DNA of 64,000 nucleotides from the NCBI RefSeq assembly GCF_014287775.1, contig NZ_JACOOZ010000003.1, forward strand, positions 1 to 64,000, written 5' to 3'. Below, one piece after another: positions 8,267 through 17,603 of this stretch (its first letter is position 1; each line of letters begins with the position of its first letter). The notes under the pieces were generated by a model. It was not told where the DNA came from and ran no database searches. It saw only the letters and a list, made by a program, of their open reading frames with translations. The DNA is from Eubacterium_G segne. Lineage in GTDB: Bacteria > Bacillota > Clostridia > Lachnospirales > Lachnospiraceae. The translations under genes and the position numbers were made by a program.

Positions 8267-10888
8267 TTATTTAATTTTTACTGTTTTACAGTAACTTCCA
8301 TAATATGTTTTTCTACCAACTTTTTTCAAAGCTCTTACTTTAACATAATAGGTGCTGTTATTCTTTCTCTTAAATGTAAGTTTTGTTTTCTTAATGTTTT
8401 TTACAGTTTTGCCTTTAAACTTTTTATTTGTAGAATATACAACCTGATATCCTTTAGCTCCTTTTACCTTTGCAAACTGAATATTTACTTTCTTCTTTGT
8501 TGCTTTTTTCTTTGTAATTTTTGTTTTTCCAGGAACTATTTTAAATGTAACGTAGTCGCTTTCCCTAAAGTTTCCGATACCATTTATAATTATTTTTGAT
8601 GTTCCAATATCTTTATTGTTTTTGTATGTAACAGTATAATCTGTTCCTTCACGTAATGTGATTCCTCTATACTTAACCGTTACCTTACGTTTTATGGCTT
8701 TTCCGGTGTATGTCAGAGAATTTGTGGCTACATTAATTGATGTTGACCATATACTCTTTTTAGCTTTTGTACCTGTCTTATCACATACGGCCTTGCCGTT
8801 AGAATATGACATAATCTTACACATTTCGCTTGAAGTATATACTCCATATCCGCTTTTATTTATGGCATAATCTATACCACCGTTTCCACTTAAACTATAT
8901 GTACATACATTAGTAAATTTAACACCCGGTGTATCAGGACATTCCACGGCAGACTTCAAGAAACATGTAGCCGCCTGATAACATGAATAAATGCCAATTC
9001 CATAGGCTTCATGAGTTTTTACATTTGAAGAAACCTTATAATCAGTATATCCATATGAACCCTTTGCATTCCATACATTCTGAGATGTTATGTCATAAGG
9101 CAATTCACTTTGATACATATAACACTTACCACCGTTACCATTCCATATTGTCTGATATTTTTGGAAGTGTTCTACCATAAGTCCGTAAGTTGTAACATTG
9201 TCACCATTTATTATTACACCGGTATCAGCTGTATTTTTATTCCAGCCTACACCTGCTCCATGATCTGCTCTCCAAACCCAGAAATTGTCGCCTATTACGT
9301 CGCTGCTGTTAATTATAACACATGTTGTAACCTTTCCCGGATTTGAATCTGCTCCACCTACTCTGTAAAATGTATCACTTAACAAAATAGGGTTATCCTT
9401 ATGAGATGTTTTATCACCAGATGTTCCAACTGTTAAAAGTGCAGATGATTTCTTTGCTCCTGCATCAAATAATACGCCGGCTATTTTTACTCCTCCTACA
9501 TTTGAAACAGTCATACACTGATTTCCATTTACAGGTTCCAATGTTGCATATCCCAATCCTAGAACAATAGTGTTTTCATTAGTTATATTAATTGCCTGGG
9601 AAAGATTATATATTCCGGGAGTAAGTATAAGGTTTTTGCCAGTTTTTAATTCGTCGTTAATTTTTGTTGCACTATCTGACGGCTTAGCAACATAAAAACG
9701 GTCAAGGTCTATGAATTCGCCTTCGTTTTCATTTGCCCATGAAACACCTGTAGAGTTTTTTCTAACTGCCGGTACATATACGCCATATTTTCCATCATCA
9801 TTTTTCATTAAAAACGGCTTTTCCTGACACTCAGGAGTTTCTGAAACCTTGGTGTAAGATAAATACGGCCACTCACCGTTTGGTCCATTGCTGATGTTTG
9901 TTTTATCGTATAATGATGCAACGCTACATCCTACAAAAACGTAATTCCAAACGCTTCCATCCCATCTGTTCATTTCGGTATTTCTTGAAATCCACTGTTG
10001 CTGTGAACCTGCTGATATTCCTGCTTCCGTATCAATCTGCTTACCTGTTTTCTGGTCTTTATATGTGTATTTTCTTCCTGCAACTTTTGTGTCTGCAAGA
10101 AAACCACCACTGGCATAACCACCCTGATGATGCAAATCAAGATTACCTTTAATATTCATTCTTCTCATAGAAGTAGCCTGAGAAACAGCCCACATGGTGC
10201 TGTTCGCTGTTGTAGTAAGATTTTCTACTGAACGCCAGAAATTGCAAAGGGCATTATAATTTACTGAACCGTCATATTTTTTACCTTTCATCCATTCAGC
10301 CTTACAGTTTATATTACCAATTACAGTATTTTTCGGTGAAATGCCAAGTCCTGCAACCTGCGTGTAAAATCCAACTTCCACATTAATATCTTTACTGTAA
10401 TTTCCCGGTGCAAACATTAATGCATTTCTGTCTGAAATAAATTGTCCTGCTTCTGTTTTCTTATAAATATTATTAATGCATGACTGTATTTCAGATGTAC
10501 TGTCTGTAGGTTCAAAAATATTAGTGTTTAAACCAAAAGTCTGTATTTCATATGAAATAGGGGTTGAAAGTTCATATTCCTTATCTGAAACATATGATAC
10601 TTTATAATATTCGCCATTGTAATCAGTGTCTGTATATGCAGAATCTGAAACAGTGGCAACTTTACTGTACTTTGCATATCGGCTTTTTGCCTTATAAATA
10701 TTATAAGAACCTCCACTTAGTTTGTCCCATGTTATTGTACATGAACCATTACTATTTTCCACAAACTTTAAATTGGTAATCGGATTAGCATTAAGCTCTA
10801 AAGCCTTTACAGGCATAACCGACACACCTGATACTACTAACGCAAGTACCAGCATTAATGATAAAATACTTCTTTTAATACCTTTCAT
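8267..10888 (-). CDS. Secreted beta-helix protein with FN3 and Ig-like ends
   Basis: 873 residues. A signal peptide covers roughly residues 1-30 and is followed by a fibronectin type III-like domain (about 33-115). The large central region (about 130-700) has the repetitive beta-strand character of a pectate-lyase or GH55-like right-handed beta-helix, with a histidine/glycine-rich segment (DLHHQGGYASGG) and a following GSQQQW motif. The C-terminal 160 residues contain an Ig-like or MBG-type repeat and a lysine-rich FN3-like repeat, as found in cell-surface proteins of Lachnospiraceae. I recognise the fold class but not the substrate: a polysaccharide-active enzyme is inferred, not shown. ATG at 10888 has an AAAGGAG ribosome site. 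The gene stands alone between its own leader and the groEL terminator. Confidence 0.6.
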   Translation of the reverse strand: MKGIKRSILSLMLVLALVVSGVSVMPVKALELNANPITNLKFVENSNGSCTITWDKLSGGSYNIYKAKSRYAKYSKVATVSDSAYTDTDYNGEYYKVSYVSDKEYELSTPISYEIQTFGLNTNIFEPTDSTSEIQSCINNIYKKTEAGQFISDRNALMFAPGNYSKDINVEVGFYTQVAGLGISPKNTVIGNINCKAEWMKGKKYDGSVNYNALCNFWRSVENLTTTANSTMWAVSQATSMRRMNIKGNLDLHHQGGYASGGFLADTKVAGRKYTYKDQKTGKQIDTEAGISAGSQQQWISRNTEMNRWDGSVWNYVFVGCSVASLYDKTNISNGPNGEWPYLSYTKVSETPECQEKPFLMKNDDGKYGVYVPAVRKNSTGVSWANENEGEFIDLDRFYVAKPSDSATKINDELKTGKNLILTPGIYNLSQAINITNENTIVLGLGYATLEPVNGNQCMTVSNVGGVKIAGVLFDAGAKKSSALLTVGTSGDKTSHKDNPILLSDTFYRVGGADSNPGKVTTCVIINSSDVIGDNFWVWRADHGAGVGWNKNTADTGVIINGDNVTTYGLMVEHFQKYQTIWNGNGGKCYMYQSELPYDITSQNVWNAKGSYGYTDYKVSSNVKTHEAYGIGIYSCYQAATCFLKSAVECPDTPGVKFTNVCTYSLSGNGGIDYAINKSGYGVYTSSEMCKIMSYSNGKAVCDKTGTKAKKSIWSTSINVATNSLTYTGKAIKRKVTVKYRGITLREGTDYTVTYKNNKDIGTSKIIINGIGNFRESDYVTFKIVPGKTKITKKKATKKKVNIQFAKVKGAKGYQVVYSTNKKFKGKTVKNIKKTKLTFKRKNNSTYYVKVRALKKVGRKTYYGSYCKTVKIK

Positions 10889-11040
10889 TATATTTTCGCT
10901 CCTTTAATTTAATATAAATAAATTGTATCATATATGCTTTGTCATTCCAATAATAAAATTGTTTTTATGTCCTATTTTAGGCACTTTTTAAAAAATTAAT
11001 ACCTAAGTAAAAAATGGTGTATTTTTATCATTTTTACATC

Positions 11041-11089
11041 AAAAAAAGGCCTACGGGAAACATATCATGTTATCCCATAGGCTTTTTTT
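11041..11089 (-). terminator. Intrinsic terminator of groESL (bidirectional shape)
   Basis: A long stem with arms at about 11041-11057 and 11073-11089 is flanked by A7 and T7 runs, directly after groEL. The A and T tracts on both sides let it act in both directions. Confidence 0.85.
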
Positions 11090-11116
11090 ATCTGCTACAT
11101 AAGTAGCAATTATTAA

Positions 11117-12739
11117 TTACATCATTCCCATTCCAGGGTTTCCGGCAGGCATAGCCGGTGTATCTTCTTTAATATTTGCAACAACTGATTCTGTTGTAAG
11201 TAATGTACTTGCCACACTTGTTGCATTCTGAAGAGCACTTCTTGTAACCTTAGCCGGATCAAGAATTCCTCTGTCTACCATCTGAACATACTCGCCATTT
11301 AATGCATCAAATCCTGTTCCAGGTTCTGATTCTCTTACCTTATTAACAATAACTGAGCCTTCAAGTCCTGCATTCTGGGCAATAGTGAAAAGTGGAGCCT
11401 CTAATGCCTTAAGAATAATAGAAGCACCTGTCTTCTCATCACCTTCTAATGTATTAACTAACTCAGCAACCTTCTTTGATGCGTGAATGTATGCTGAACC
11501 ACCACCTGCTATAATACCTTCTTCTACGGCAGCTCTTGTAGCATTTAATGCATCTTCCATTCTAAGTTTGTTTTCCTGCATTTCAGGTTCTGTAGCAGCA
11601 CCAACTCTGATAACTGCAACACCACCTGCTAGCTTAGCAAGTCTTTCCTGCAGTTTCTCTTTATCAAATTCTGATGTGGTTTCTTCTATCTGGGTTTTAA
11701 TCTGGGCAACTCTTGCTGCAATTTCATCTGAATTACCAAGGCCATCAACGATTATGGTATTTTCTTTTGCAACCTTAACAGATTTTGCTCTACCTAAATC
11801 TTCAATCTTTGTATCTGCAAGAGATAAACCTAATTCTTCTGAAATAACCTGACCACCGGTAAGAATTGCTATATCCTTAAGCATTTCTTTTCTTCTGTCA
11901 CCATATCCAGGTGCCTTAACTGCAACTACGTTAAATGTTCCACGAAGCTTATTTACAATAAGTGTTGTAAGGGCTTCACCTTCAACATCTTCTGCAATAA
12001 TAAGAAGTTTAGCTCCTGACTGAACAATCTGCTCTAAGACAGGAAGGATTTCCTGAATGTTAGAGATTTTCTTATCTGTAATAAGGATATATGGATCATC
12101 CAGTGTAGCTTCCATCTTATCCATATCTGTAGCCATATATGCTGAAATATATCCTCTGTCAAACTGCATACCTTCAACAAGGTCTAATTCAGTTTTCATT
12201 GTTTTTGACTCTTCTATTGTAATAACGCCATCGTTAGAAACCTTTTCCATGGCATCTGCTACCATGTTACCAACTTCCTCATCACCGGCAGAAATAGCTG
12301 CAACCTTTGCAATCTGTTCCTTTCCTGTTACAACACTGCTCATATCAGCAATAGCATCAACTGCTACATCTGTTGCTTTCTTCATTCCTTTTCTTAAAAT
12401 AATAGGATTAGCACCGGCAGCTAAGTTCTTCATTCCGGCATTAATCATTGCCTGAGCTAAAACTGTAGCTGTTGTTGTACCGTCACCTGCTACATCGTTT
12501 GTTTTAGTAGCAACTTCCTTTACAAGCTGTGCTCCCATGTTTTCAAATGAATCGTCAAGTTCTATTTCCTTTGCAATTGTTACGCCATCATTTGTAATAA
12601 GTGGTGCGCCAAAAGATTTATCAAGAACAACGTTTCTTCCTTTTGGTCCTAATGTAACCTTTACTGTATTTGCTAACTGGTTTACACCTGCTTCAAGAGC
12701 AGTTCTGGCTTCAGCGCCATATTTTATTTCCTTTGCCAT
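11117..12739 (-). CDS. groEL: Chaperonin GroEL (Cpn60)
   Basis: 540 residues, the normal length. It forms the double heptameric ring that folds proteins together with GroES using ATP. Family hallmarks are visible: LGPKGRNVVLDKSFGAP near the N-terminus, the GDGTTTATVLAQ nucleotide-binding motif, the VEGMQF segment, and a Gly/Met-rich tail ending in GMGMM. The start is set at the ATG at 12739, reading MAKEIKYG, which follows a GGAGG site. An in-frame upstream start five codons earlier would place the ribosome site inside the coding region. The gene follows groES by 17 bases in one operon behind a CIRCE operator, and a strong terminator closes it. Confidence 0.98.
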   Translation of the reverse strand: MAKEIKYGAEARTALEAGVNQLANTVKVTLGPKGRNVVLDKSFGAPLITNDGVTIAKEIELDDSFENMGAQLVKEVATKTNDVAGDGTTTATVLAQAMINAGMKNLAAGANPIILRKGMKKATDVAVDAIADMSSVVTGKEQIAKVAAISAGDEEVGNMVADAMEKVSNDGVITIEESKTMKTELDLVEGMQFDRGYISAYMATDMDKMEATLDDPYILITDKKISNIQEILPVLEQIVQSGAKLLIIAEDVEGEALTTLIVNKLRGTFNVVAVKAPGYGDRRKEMLKDIAILTGGQVISEELGLSLADTKIEDLGRAKSVKVAKENTIIVDGLGNSDEIAARVAQIKTQIEETTSEFDKEKLQERLAKLAGGVAVIRVGAATEPEMQENKLRMEDALNATRAAVEEGIIAGGGSAYIHASKKVAELVNTLEGDEKTGASIILKALEAPLFTIAQNAGLEGSVIVNKVRESEPGTGFDALNGEYVQMVDRGILDPAKVTRSALQNATSVASTLLTTESVVANIKEDTPAMPAGNPGMGMM

Positions 12740-12756
12740 ATTAATTACCTCCAAAA

Positions 12757-13041
12757 TTATTCAACGATTGCAAGAATATCTGACTGTTTTACAATTATAT
12801 ATTCTTCATCATCTAATTTAACTTCATTGCCTGCATACTTTGAAAAGATAACCATATCTCCAGGCTTAACATTCATAACAACTTCTTTACCGTCTACAAC
12901 TCCACCGGGACCTACAGCAATAACTTCTGCCTGCTGTGGCTTCTCCTGAGATGTACTTGTCAATATAATTCCTGATTTTGTTTTTTCTTCCGGAGTAGAC
13001 TGCTTTAAAACTACTCTATCTGCTAATGGTATTAATTTCAT
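12757..13041 (-). CDS. groES: Co-chaperonin GroES (Cpn10)
   Basis: 94 residues, the typical length. It caps the GroEL ring. It carries the Cpn10 signature from the N-terminal PLADRVVLK stretch through the mobile-loop segment to the KYAGNEVKLDDEEYIIVK region near the C-terminus. It is the first gene of the groESL operon, 28 bases downstream of a perfect CIRCE element, so HrcA repression and heat induction are expected. The start has a GGAGG ribosome site. Confidence 0.98.
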   Translation of the reverse strand: MKLIPLADRVVLKQSTPEEKTKSGIILTSTSQEKPQQAEVIAVGPGGVVDGKEVVMNVKPGDMVIFSKYAGNEVKLDDEEYIIVKQSDILAIVE

Positions 13042-13069
13042 TTTTTAACCTCCATAATAACATTTCTTG

Positions 13070-13096
13070 TTAGCACTCCACATATATGAGTGCTAA
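13070..13096. promoter_or_regulatory. CIRCE operator (HrcA binding site)
   Basis: The sequence TTAGCACTC, nine spacer bases, then GAGTGCTAA is a perfect match to the CIRCE consensus. It lies 28 bases upstream of the groES start, where HrcA would block transcription at normal temperature. Confidence 0.97.
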
Positions 13097-13181
13097 TCAA
13101 CTAACAATAATAGTAACACTTTTTTTGATTAATGCAATACCTAATGTTATATTTTTACAATTTATTAACAAAATAAATATT

Positions 13182-14072
13182 CTATTCATTTTTGTTTTTT
13201 CCAACTTTATTATCTCTTCCAAAACAAAACAGATATTGTTGTGCGTAGCCACCATATTCTCCATATAATTCCTTAGCACATTTTCCTATTATCTCCTTTG
13301 AGGTATCTTTTCCGTTAAAATATAAAGTCTCCATAATTCTTTTTATCCACACATCAATAGGAAATGCCTGCCTGTATCCCAACGAAAAAAGCATTACGCA
13401 GTTAGCAACTTTTTCACCAACTCCCTTTATTTCCATTAGTTTCTTTCTGGCATCTTCCTCCTTTAACATTCTAATTTCTTTTTCGTTTATGATGCCTGTA
13501 GAAAGCTTCTTAACTGCGTCTGACAAATAAGGTGCCCTAAAACCTGTTTTCATTTCCCTGAAATCTGCCTCGGTAATATTGCTTAACTGTTTCATATTAG
13601 GAAAGGAATAGTATTTTTCTCCATTTACCTCCCCTAAATAGTCACCAAAATTCTCACTGATTGTTTTCACAATATGTTTTATATGGGGAATCTGCTTATT
13701 TTGGGAAATTATAAAGGATATTAATGTTTCCACAAACTCCTGATTAAGAATCCTTACGCCGTTTTTTTCTTTTATCGCAGGCTCTAAGGTTTCATCACTT
13801 TTCAGAAGAAACTCCTTAATTTTTTCATAATCTCTGTTTAAATCAAAGTATGGTATCCATATATTTTCAACTTCCTTAATTGTTTTATTAAGAAAAACAA
13901 GGTTGTTATCCTTTTCCATTATATGTAAAAGCCTGCCATAGGCTACTACAACATAATCCTGTTCATCCTGTTTATAAAATCTGAAGCATTGTCCACATTC
14001 TAAGGTCTGCTGTAAATCAAAATCACTAATTTCCTTTATTATTATATTATTTTTATCCTTCAGTATTCTCAT
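13182..14072 (-). CDS. ogg: 8-oxoguanine DNA glycosylase/AP lyase (OGG1-type)
   Basis: 296 residues. An N-terminal OGG-type domain with ECGQCFRF leads into a helix-hairpin-helix-GPD domain with IKGVGEKVANCVMLFSLG. In this family the lysine of GVGEKVA forms the Schiff base and the aspartate of PIDVWI is the catalytic acid; both are present. The enzyme would excise 8-oxoguanine opposite C and nick the abasic site in base excision repair. The gene lies 10 bases downstream of the HAD phosphatase gene and is probably co-transcribed with it. The C-terminal tail after FCFGRDNK is short and basic. Confidence 0.9.
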   Translation of the reverse strand: MRILKDKNNIIIKEISDFDLQQTLECGQCFRFYKQDEQDYVVVAYGRLLHIMEKDNNLVFLNKTIKEVENIWIPYFDLNRDYEKIKEFLLKSDETLEPAIKEKNGVRILNQEFVETLISFIISQNKQIPHIKHIVKTISENFGDYLGEVNGEKYYSFPNMKQLSNITEADFREMKTGFRAPYLSDAVKKLSTGIINEKEIRMLKEEDARKKLMEIKGVGEKVANCVMLFSLGYRQAFPIDVWIKRIMETLYFNGKDTSKEIIGKCAKELYGEYGGYAQQYLFCFGRDNKVGKNKNE

Positions 14073-14082
14073 ATTACATCCT

Positions 14083-14877
14083 TTATATTAATTCAAATTT
14101 TTTTAATGCCTCATATATTCCACCCTTATCAAAGTCAGAAGTATGATACTTTGTAGCTTCCTTTATGGCATCATCACTATTTCCCATGGCACAGCCATAC
14201 TTAACATATTTTAGCATGTCAATGTCATTTAAACTGTCACCGAAAGCATATGTGTTTTCCCATGGAATGTTTAATGCTTTAATTAATTTTTCAATTCCCA
14301 CAGCTTTATTATATCCCTTTGGAACTAACTCCAATAAACTATGCTGATGAGATATAATGGTGTAATCATTTTCAAATTCCTTTATCATTCCCTCAGGATT
14401 ACTGTGATTAGTAAATAATGCACTTACCTTAGATACATTTATTTCACTTTCATCTGTACTTAATATAAAATCCCCCATACTTTCTCTGTAAACATTATAT
14501 ACATGCTTTGTGGTTTCAGTTAAATCACTGATATCCCTTCCAATATAAATGTTGTCTCTTCCTTCAGCCACCGGAACAAAGCCATTTCTTACAAAGCCAT
14601 CTATTACTCTTCTTGCCTCATTATTATTAATGGTATTGCAATATAGCTCCTTACCACCAATTTCCACATATGTTCCGGCACCGGCTACAATATCCCGAAA
14701 TCCCGGAGCCATATGTTCTTTATAAATCATACACCTTGTTCGTCCGGTACATATAACCGGAATATGTCCCTTGGCCTTTAAAAGTTTAATTGCCTCATAA
14801 GTATCCTTTGGCATCCCTGTATCAAATCTATATATTGTTCCGTCAATATCGAAAAAAACTATTTTTCTATTATTCAT
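14083..14877 (-). CDS. HAD-superfamily Cof-type (IIB) phosphatase
   Basis: 264 residues from the ATG at 14877, chosen because an AGAGG site precedes it; an in-frame ATG lies 11 codons upstream. The HAD motifs are clear: motif I FFDIDGTI with the nucleophile and acid/base aspartates, motif II ICTGRT, and a late GDSLNDIDML metal-binding motif. The C2b cap places it with Cof/YidA-like sugar-phosphate or nucleotide phosphatases. The exact substrate cannot be told from sequence. It precedes the OGG gene in what looks like a two-gene unit. Confidence 0.88.
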   Translation of the reverse strand: MNNRKIVFFDIDGTIYRFDTGMPKDTYEAIKLLKAKGHIPVICTGRTRCMIYKEHMAPGFRDIVAGAGTYVEIGGKELYCNTINNNEARRVIDGFVRNGFVPVAEGRDNIYIGRDISDLTETTKHVYNVYRESMGDFILSTDESEINVSKVSALFTNHSNPEGMIKEFENDYTIISHQHSLLELVPKGYNKAVGIEKLIKALNIPWENTYAFGDSLNDIDMLKYVKYGCAMGNSDDAIKEATKYHTSDFDKGGIYEALKKFELI

Positions 14878-15055
14878 ATTAATCCTCTTTATCATTCTTT
14901 TTAAAATCACTTTTTATAGACTAACATTTTTGTTTTTTTTATTCAAGTAATGTTTTTTAATGTATTACTGCTTTTATTTCGGCTAAAATAGTATTATAAT
15001 AAATGATAATAATTATGCTATTGCATAAAAATAAATGTATCGGAGGATTTTATAT

Positions 15056-15721
15056 ATGGGATTTTTAAAAAAGCTATTCGGAACCGCAGCAGTTGTTGGA
15101 GCCGCAGCAGGAAGTGCACTTTATGTAAAGAAACGCAAAGACACACGTGAAACAAAGGCAGATGATTTCGACGATTTCGATGATACAAAAGCCTTTGAAT
15201 TTAACAAAAATGATGATTCCGACGGAAACACAAAAGTTACAATAACCATTAATAAAAAGAAAGTTAAAAAGGTAGCAGATGATACTGCTGACATGGTTAT
15301 TGATGCTGCTGATAAATTAAAAAATACAGTTACTGATAAAATCGGCGAGGAAAACATTGATAATATAAAGGATAAAATTAACAATGCAACGGATTTCGCC
15401 AAAGAAAAAGCTAATGATGCTAAAGACATAATTGTTGAAAAAGTTGGTGAAGACAATATCAATATGATGAAGGATAAGGTTTCAACTGTTGCATCTAATG
15501 CTAAGGATAAGGTGAATGAAACTGTTGGTAAAATATTTAACGGTGAAGACGAAGATGAAGATATTTTTGAGGATGAAGATATAAATACTTCTTCTGACAA
15601 TACACCGGACTTGGATGTTACTACAGATGAGGCAGAAAATGCTGAAACTGAAGATGATGTTACTATTGATGATGAGGGCGATGACGATGAATTTCTTACA
15701 GATGAGTTAAAGGATTTGTAA
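15056..15721 (+). CDS. Acidic membrane-anchored protein of unknown function
   Basis: 221 residues from the ATG at 15056, which follows a CGGAGG site. The N-terminus is a short hydrophobic, Ala/Gly-rich segment (about residues 5-25), suggesting a membrane anchor or glycine-zipper-like helix. The rest is strongly charged: Asp-rich patches alternate with Lys/Ala/Asp helices predicted to be amphipathic, with imperfect repeats around DKI and NIDNIKDKI, resembling late-embryogenesis-abundant or apolipoprotein-like helices. The C-terminal 50 residues are highly acidic. I do not recognise a family with an assigned function. It is the only plus-strand gene in the first 23 kb and sits between divergent and convergent neighbours as a single-gene unit. 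Confidence 0.75.
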   Translation: MGFLKKLFGTAAVVGAAAGSALYVKKRKDTRETKADDFDDFDDTKAFEFNKNDDSDGNTKVTITINKKKVKKVADDTADMVIDAADKLKNTVTDKIGEENIDNIKDKINNATDFAKEKANDAKDIIVEKVGEDNINMMKDKVSTVASNAKDKVNETVGKIFNGEDEDEDIFEDEDINTSSDNTPDLDVTTDEAENAETEDDVTIDDEGDDDEFLTDELKDL

Positions 15722-15747
15722 GAATTATGATTAATAATTTATAGTAA

Positions 15748-15784
15748 ATAAAAAGGTTGTATCACAATTGATGCAACCTTTTTA
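15748..15784. terminator. Bidirectional terminator between the acidic-protein gene and glnS
   Basis: A hairpin with arms AAAAAGGTTG and CAACCTTTTT separates two convergent genes and has A and T runs on both sides, so it can end both transcripts. Confidence 0.85.
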
Positions 15785-15797
15785 TTTACCGTATTTA

Positions 15798-17486
15798 TTA
15801 TTTCGGAAGTTTAAAAGAACTCTTTAATGAAACAATTCTGTTAAATACCGGATGTTCTTTTGTATAATCCTTAATGTCTGCACAGAAATAACCCTGTCTC
15901 ACAAACTGGAATTTATCCTCTGGCTTAACATCTGAAATGTTTGGCTCAATGTAACATTCCTTAAGAACTGTAAGAGAATTAGGATTTAAGTTAAGGGTTC
16001 CATCCTCATTTAACTTTCCTTTCTCTTCATCTACAATATTCTCATAAAGTCTTACTTCTGCCTTCACAGCATGTGGTGCAGAAACCCAGTGAATGGTTCC
16101 TTTAACCTTTCTTCCTGTAAAACCGCTTCCGCTTTTAGTTTCAGGATCATATGTGCAATGAATTTCAGTTATATTTCCATTTTCATCTTTTTTATAGTCC
16201 ACACATTTAACAAAGTAGGCATTCATAAGTCTTACTTCATTGCCTGGGAATAATCTGAAATATTTCTTAGGAGGTTCCTCCATAAAATCTTCTCTTTCAA
16301 TATATAATTCCCTGCTAAAAGGTACTTTTCTGCTACCAAGTTCAGGACATTCAACGTTGTTATCCACGTCAAGCCATTCAACCTGTCCTTCAGGATAATT
16401 ATCAATAATAACCTTTACAGGATCTAAAACAGCCATAATACGTGGTTTTTTAGCCTTAAGATCTTCTCTGATACAATATTCAAGCATAGCGTAATCCACA
16501 GAGCTCTGGCTCTTTGAAATACCGCACAATTCAACAAACATCTTAATTGATTCAGGAGTAAAACCTCTTCTTCTAAGAGCTGCAATGGAAACCAGTCTCG
16601 GATCATCCCAACCGTCAACAATTCCGTCTTCAACTAATTTCTTAATATATCTCTTTCCTGTAACCACGTTTGTAAGATAAAGTTTTGCAAATTCAATCTG
16701 TCTTGGTGGGTTAGGATACTCAAGTTCATTTACAACCCAGTCATATAAAGGTCTGTGATCTTCAAATTCCAATGTACATATAGAATGTGTTACTCCTTCT
16801 ATGGCATCCTCAATAGGATGCGCAAAATCGTACATAGGATAAATGCACCACTTATCTCCTGTATTATGATGTGTCATATGTGCAACTCTGTAAATAATAG
16901 GATCTCTCATATTAATATTAGGACTTGCCATGTCAATTTTGGCTCTTAAAACTTTTTCACCATCTTTATATACACCATTTTTCATGTTTTCAAAAAGCTC
17001 AAGGTTCTCTTCAACACTTCTGTCTCTGTATGGGCTGTTTTTTCCCGGTTCTTTAAGAGTTCCTCTGTATTCCCTTATTTCGTCTGAACTAAGGTCACAA
17101 ACGTATGCTTTTCCTTTTTTTATTAATTTTACGGCTGCTTCATACATCTGTTCAAAGTAATTTGATGCAAAAAACAATCTGTCTTCCCAGTCTGCACCTA
17201 ACCATTTGATATCTTTTAATATGGATTCAACAAACTCTTCCTTTTCCTTTGTAGGGTTTGTATCATCAAATCTCATGTTAAACTTGCCGTTGTATTCCTT
17301 AGCAAGTCCATAATTTAAAAGAATTGATTTTGCATGTCCAATGTGAAGATATCCGTTTGGTTCCGGTGGGAATCTTGTTTGAACATGGTCAAATCTTCCT
17401 GTTTCTAAATCCTTGTCAATTATCTGCTCAATAAAATTCCTTGATTCTGCTTTTTCTTTTTCATTAATTTCTGTGTCTATTGCCAT
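15798..17486 (-). CDS. glnS: Glutaminyl-tRNA synthetase
   Basis: 562 residues, the usual length. It charges tRNA-Gln with glutamine. The class I HIGH motif appears as RFPPEPNGYLHIGHAK, and the second ATP-binding region lies around GKRYIKKLVEDG followed by GWDDPRL, the tRNA-recognition segment typical of GlnRS. The C-terminal anticodon-binding beta-barrels are complete. No T-box leader is visible in the 117 bases upstream, so regulation by uncharged tRNA is not suggested. ATG at 17486 has a GGAGG-like site. Confidence 0.96.
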   Translation of the reverse strand: MAIDTEINEKEKAESRNFIEQIIDKDLETGRFDHVQTRFPPEPNGYLHIGHAKSILLNYGLAKEYNGKFNMRFDDTNPTKEKEEFVESILKDIKWLGADWEDRLFFASNYFEQMYEAAVKLIKKGKAYVCDLSSDEIREYRGTLKEPGKNSPYRDRSVEENLELFENMKNGVYKDGEKVLRAKIDMASPNINMRDPIIYRVAHMTHHNTGDKWCIYPMYDFAHPIEDAIEGVTHSICTLEFEDHRPLYDWVVNELEYPNPPRQIEFAKLYLTNVVTGKRYIKKLVEDGIVDGWDDPRLVSIAALRRRGFTPESIKMFVELCGISKSQSSVDYAMLEYCIREDLKAKKPRIMAVLDPVKVIIDNYPEGQVEWLDVDNNVECPELGSRKVPFSRELYIEREDFMEEPPKKYFRLFPGNEVRLMNAYFVKCVDYKKDENGNITEIHCTYDPETKSGSGFTGRKVKGTIHWVSAPHAVKAEVRLYENIVDEEKGKLNEDGTLNLNPNSLTVLKECYIEPNISDVKPEDKFQFVRQGYFCADIKDYTKEHPVFNRIVSLKSSFKLPK

Positions 17487-17563
17487 CTTTTGCCTCCGGT
17501 TTTTATTACTTTATACACAATTGTTAAAATTATACACTAAATGGAACTCTATTTCAATAACGT

Positions 17564-17595
17564 AAAAAAGGAACTTATAGTAAAGCTCCTTTTTT
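17564..17595 (-). terminator. Terminator downstream of the 3D-domain gene
   Basis: A hairpin with arms AAAAAAGGA and TCCTTTTTT at 17564-17595 lies between the 3D-domain gene and the glnS promoter region. It has a T run on the minus strand. Confidence 0.7.
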
Positions 17596-17603
17596 ATGTG
17601 TTC

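Noticed and set aside
17487..17563. T-box leader upstream of glnS
   Set aside because: The region is too short and has neither the T-box sequence nor a terminator/antiterminator pair.
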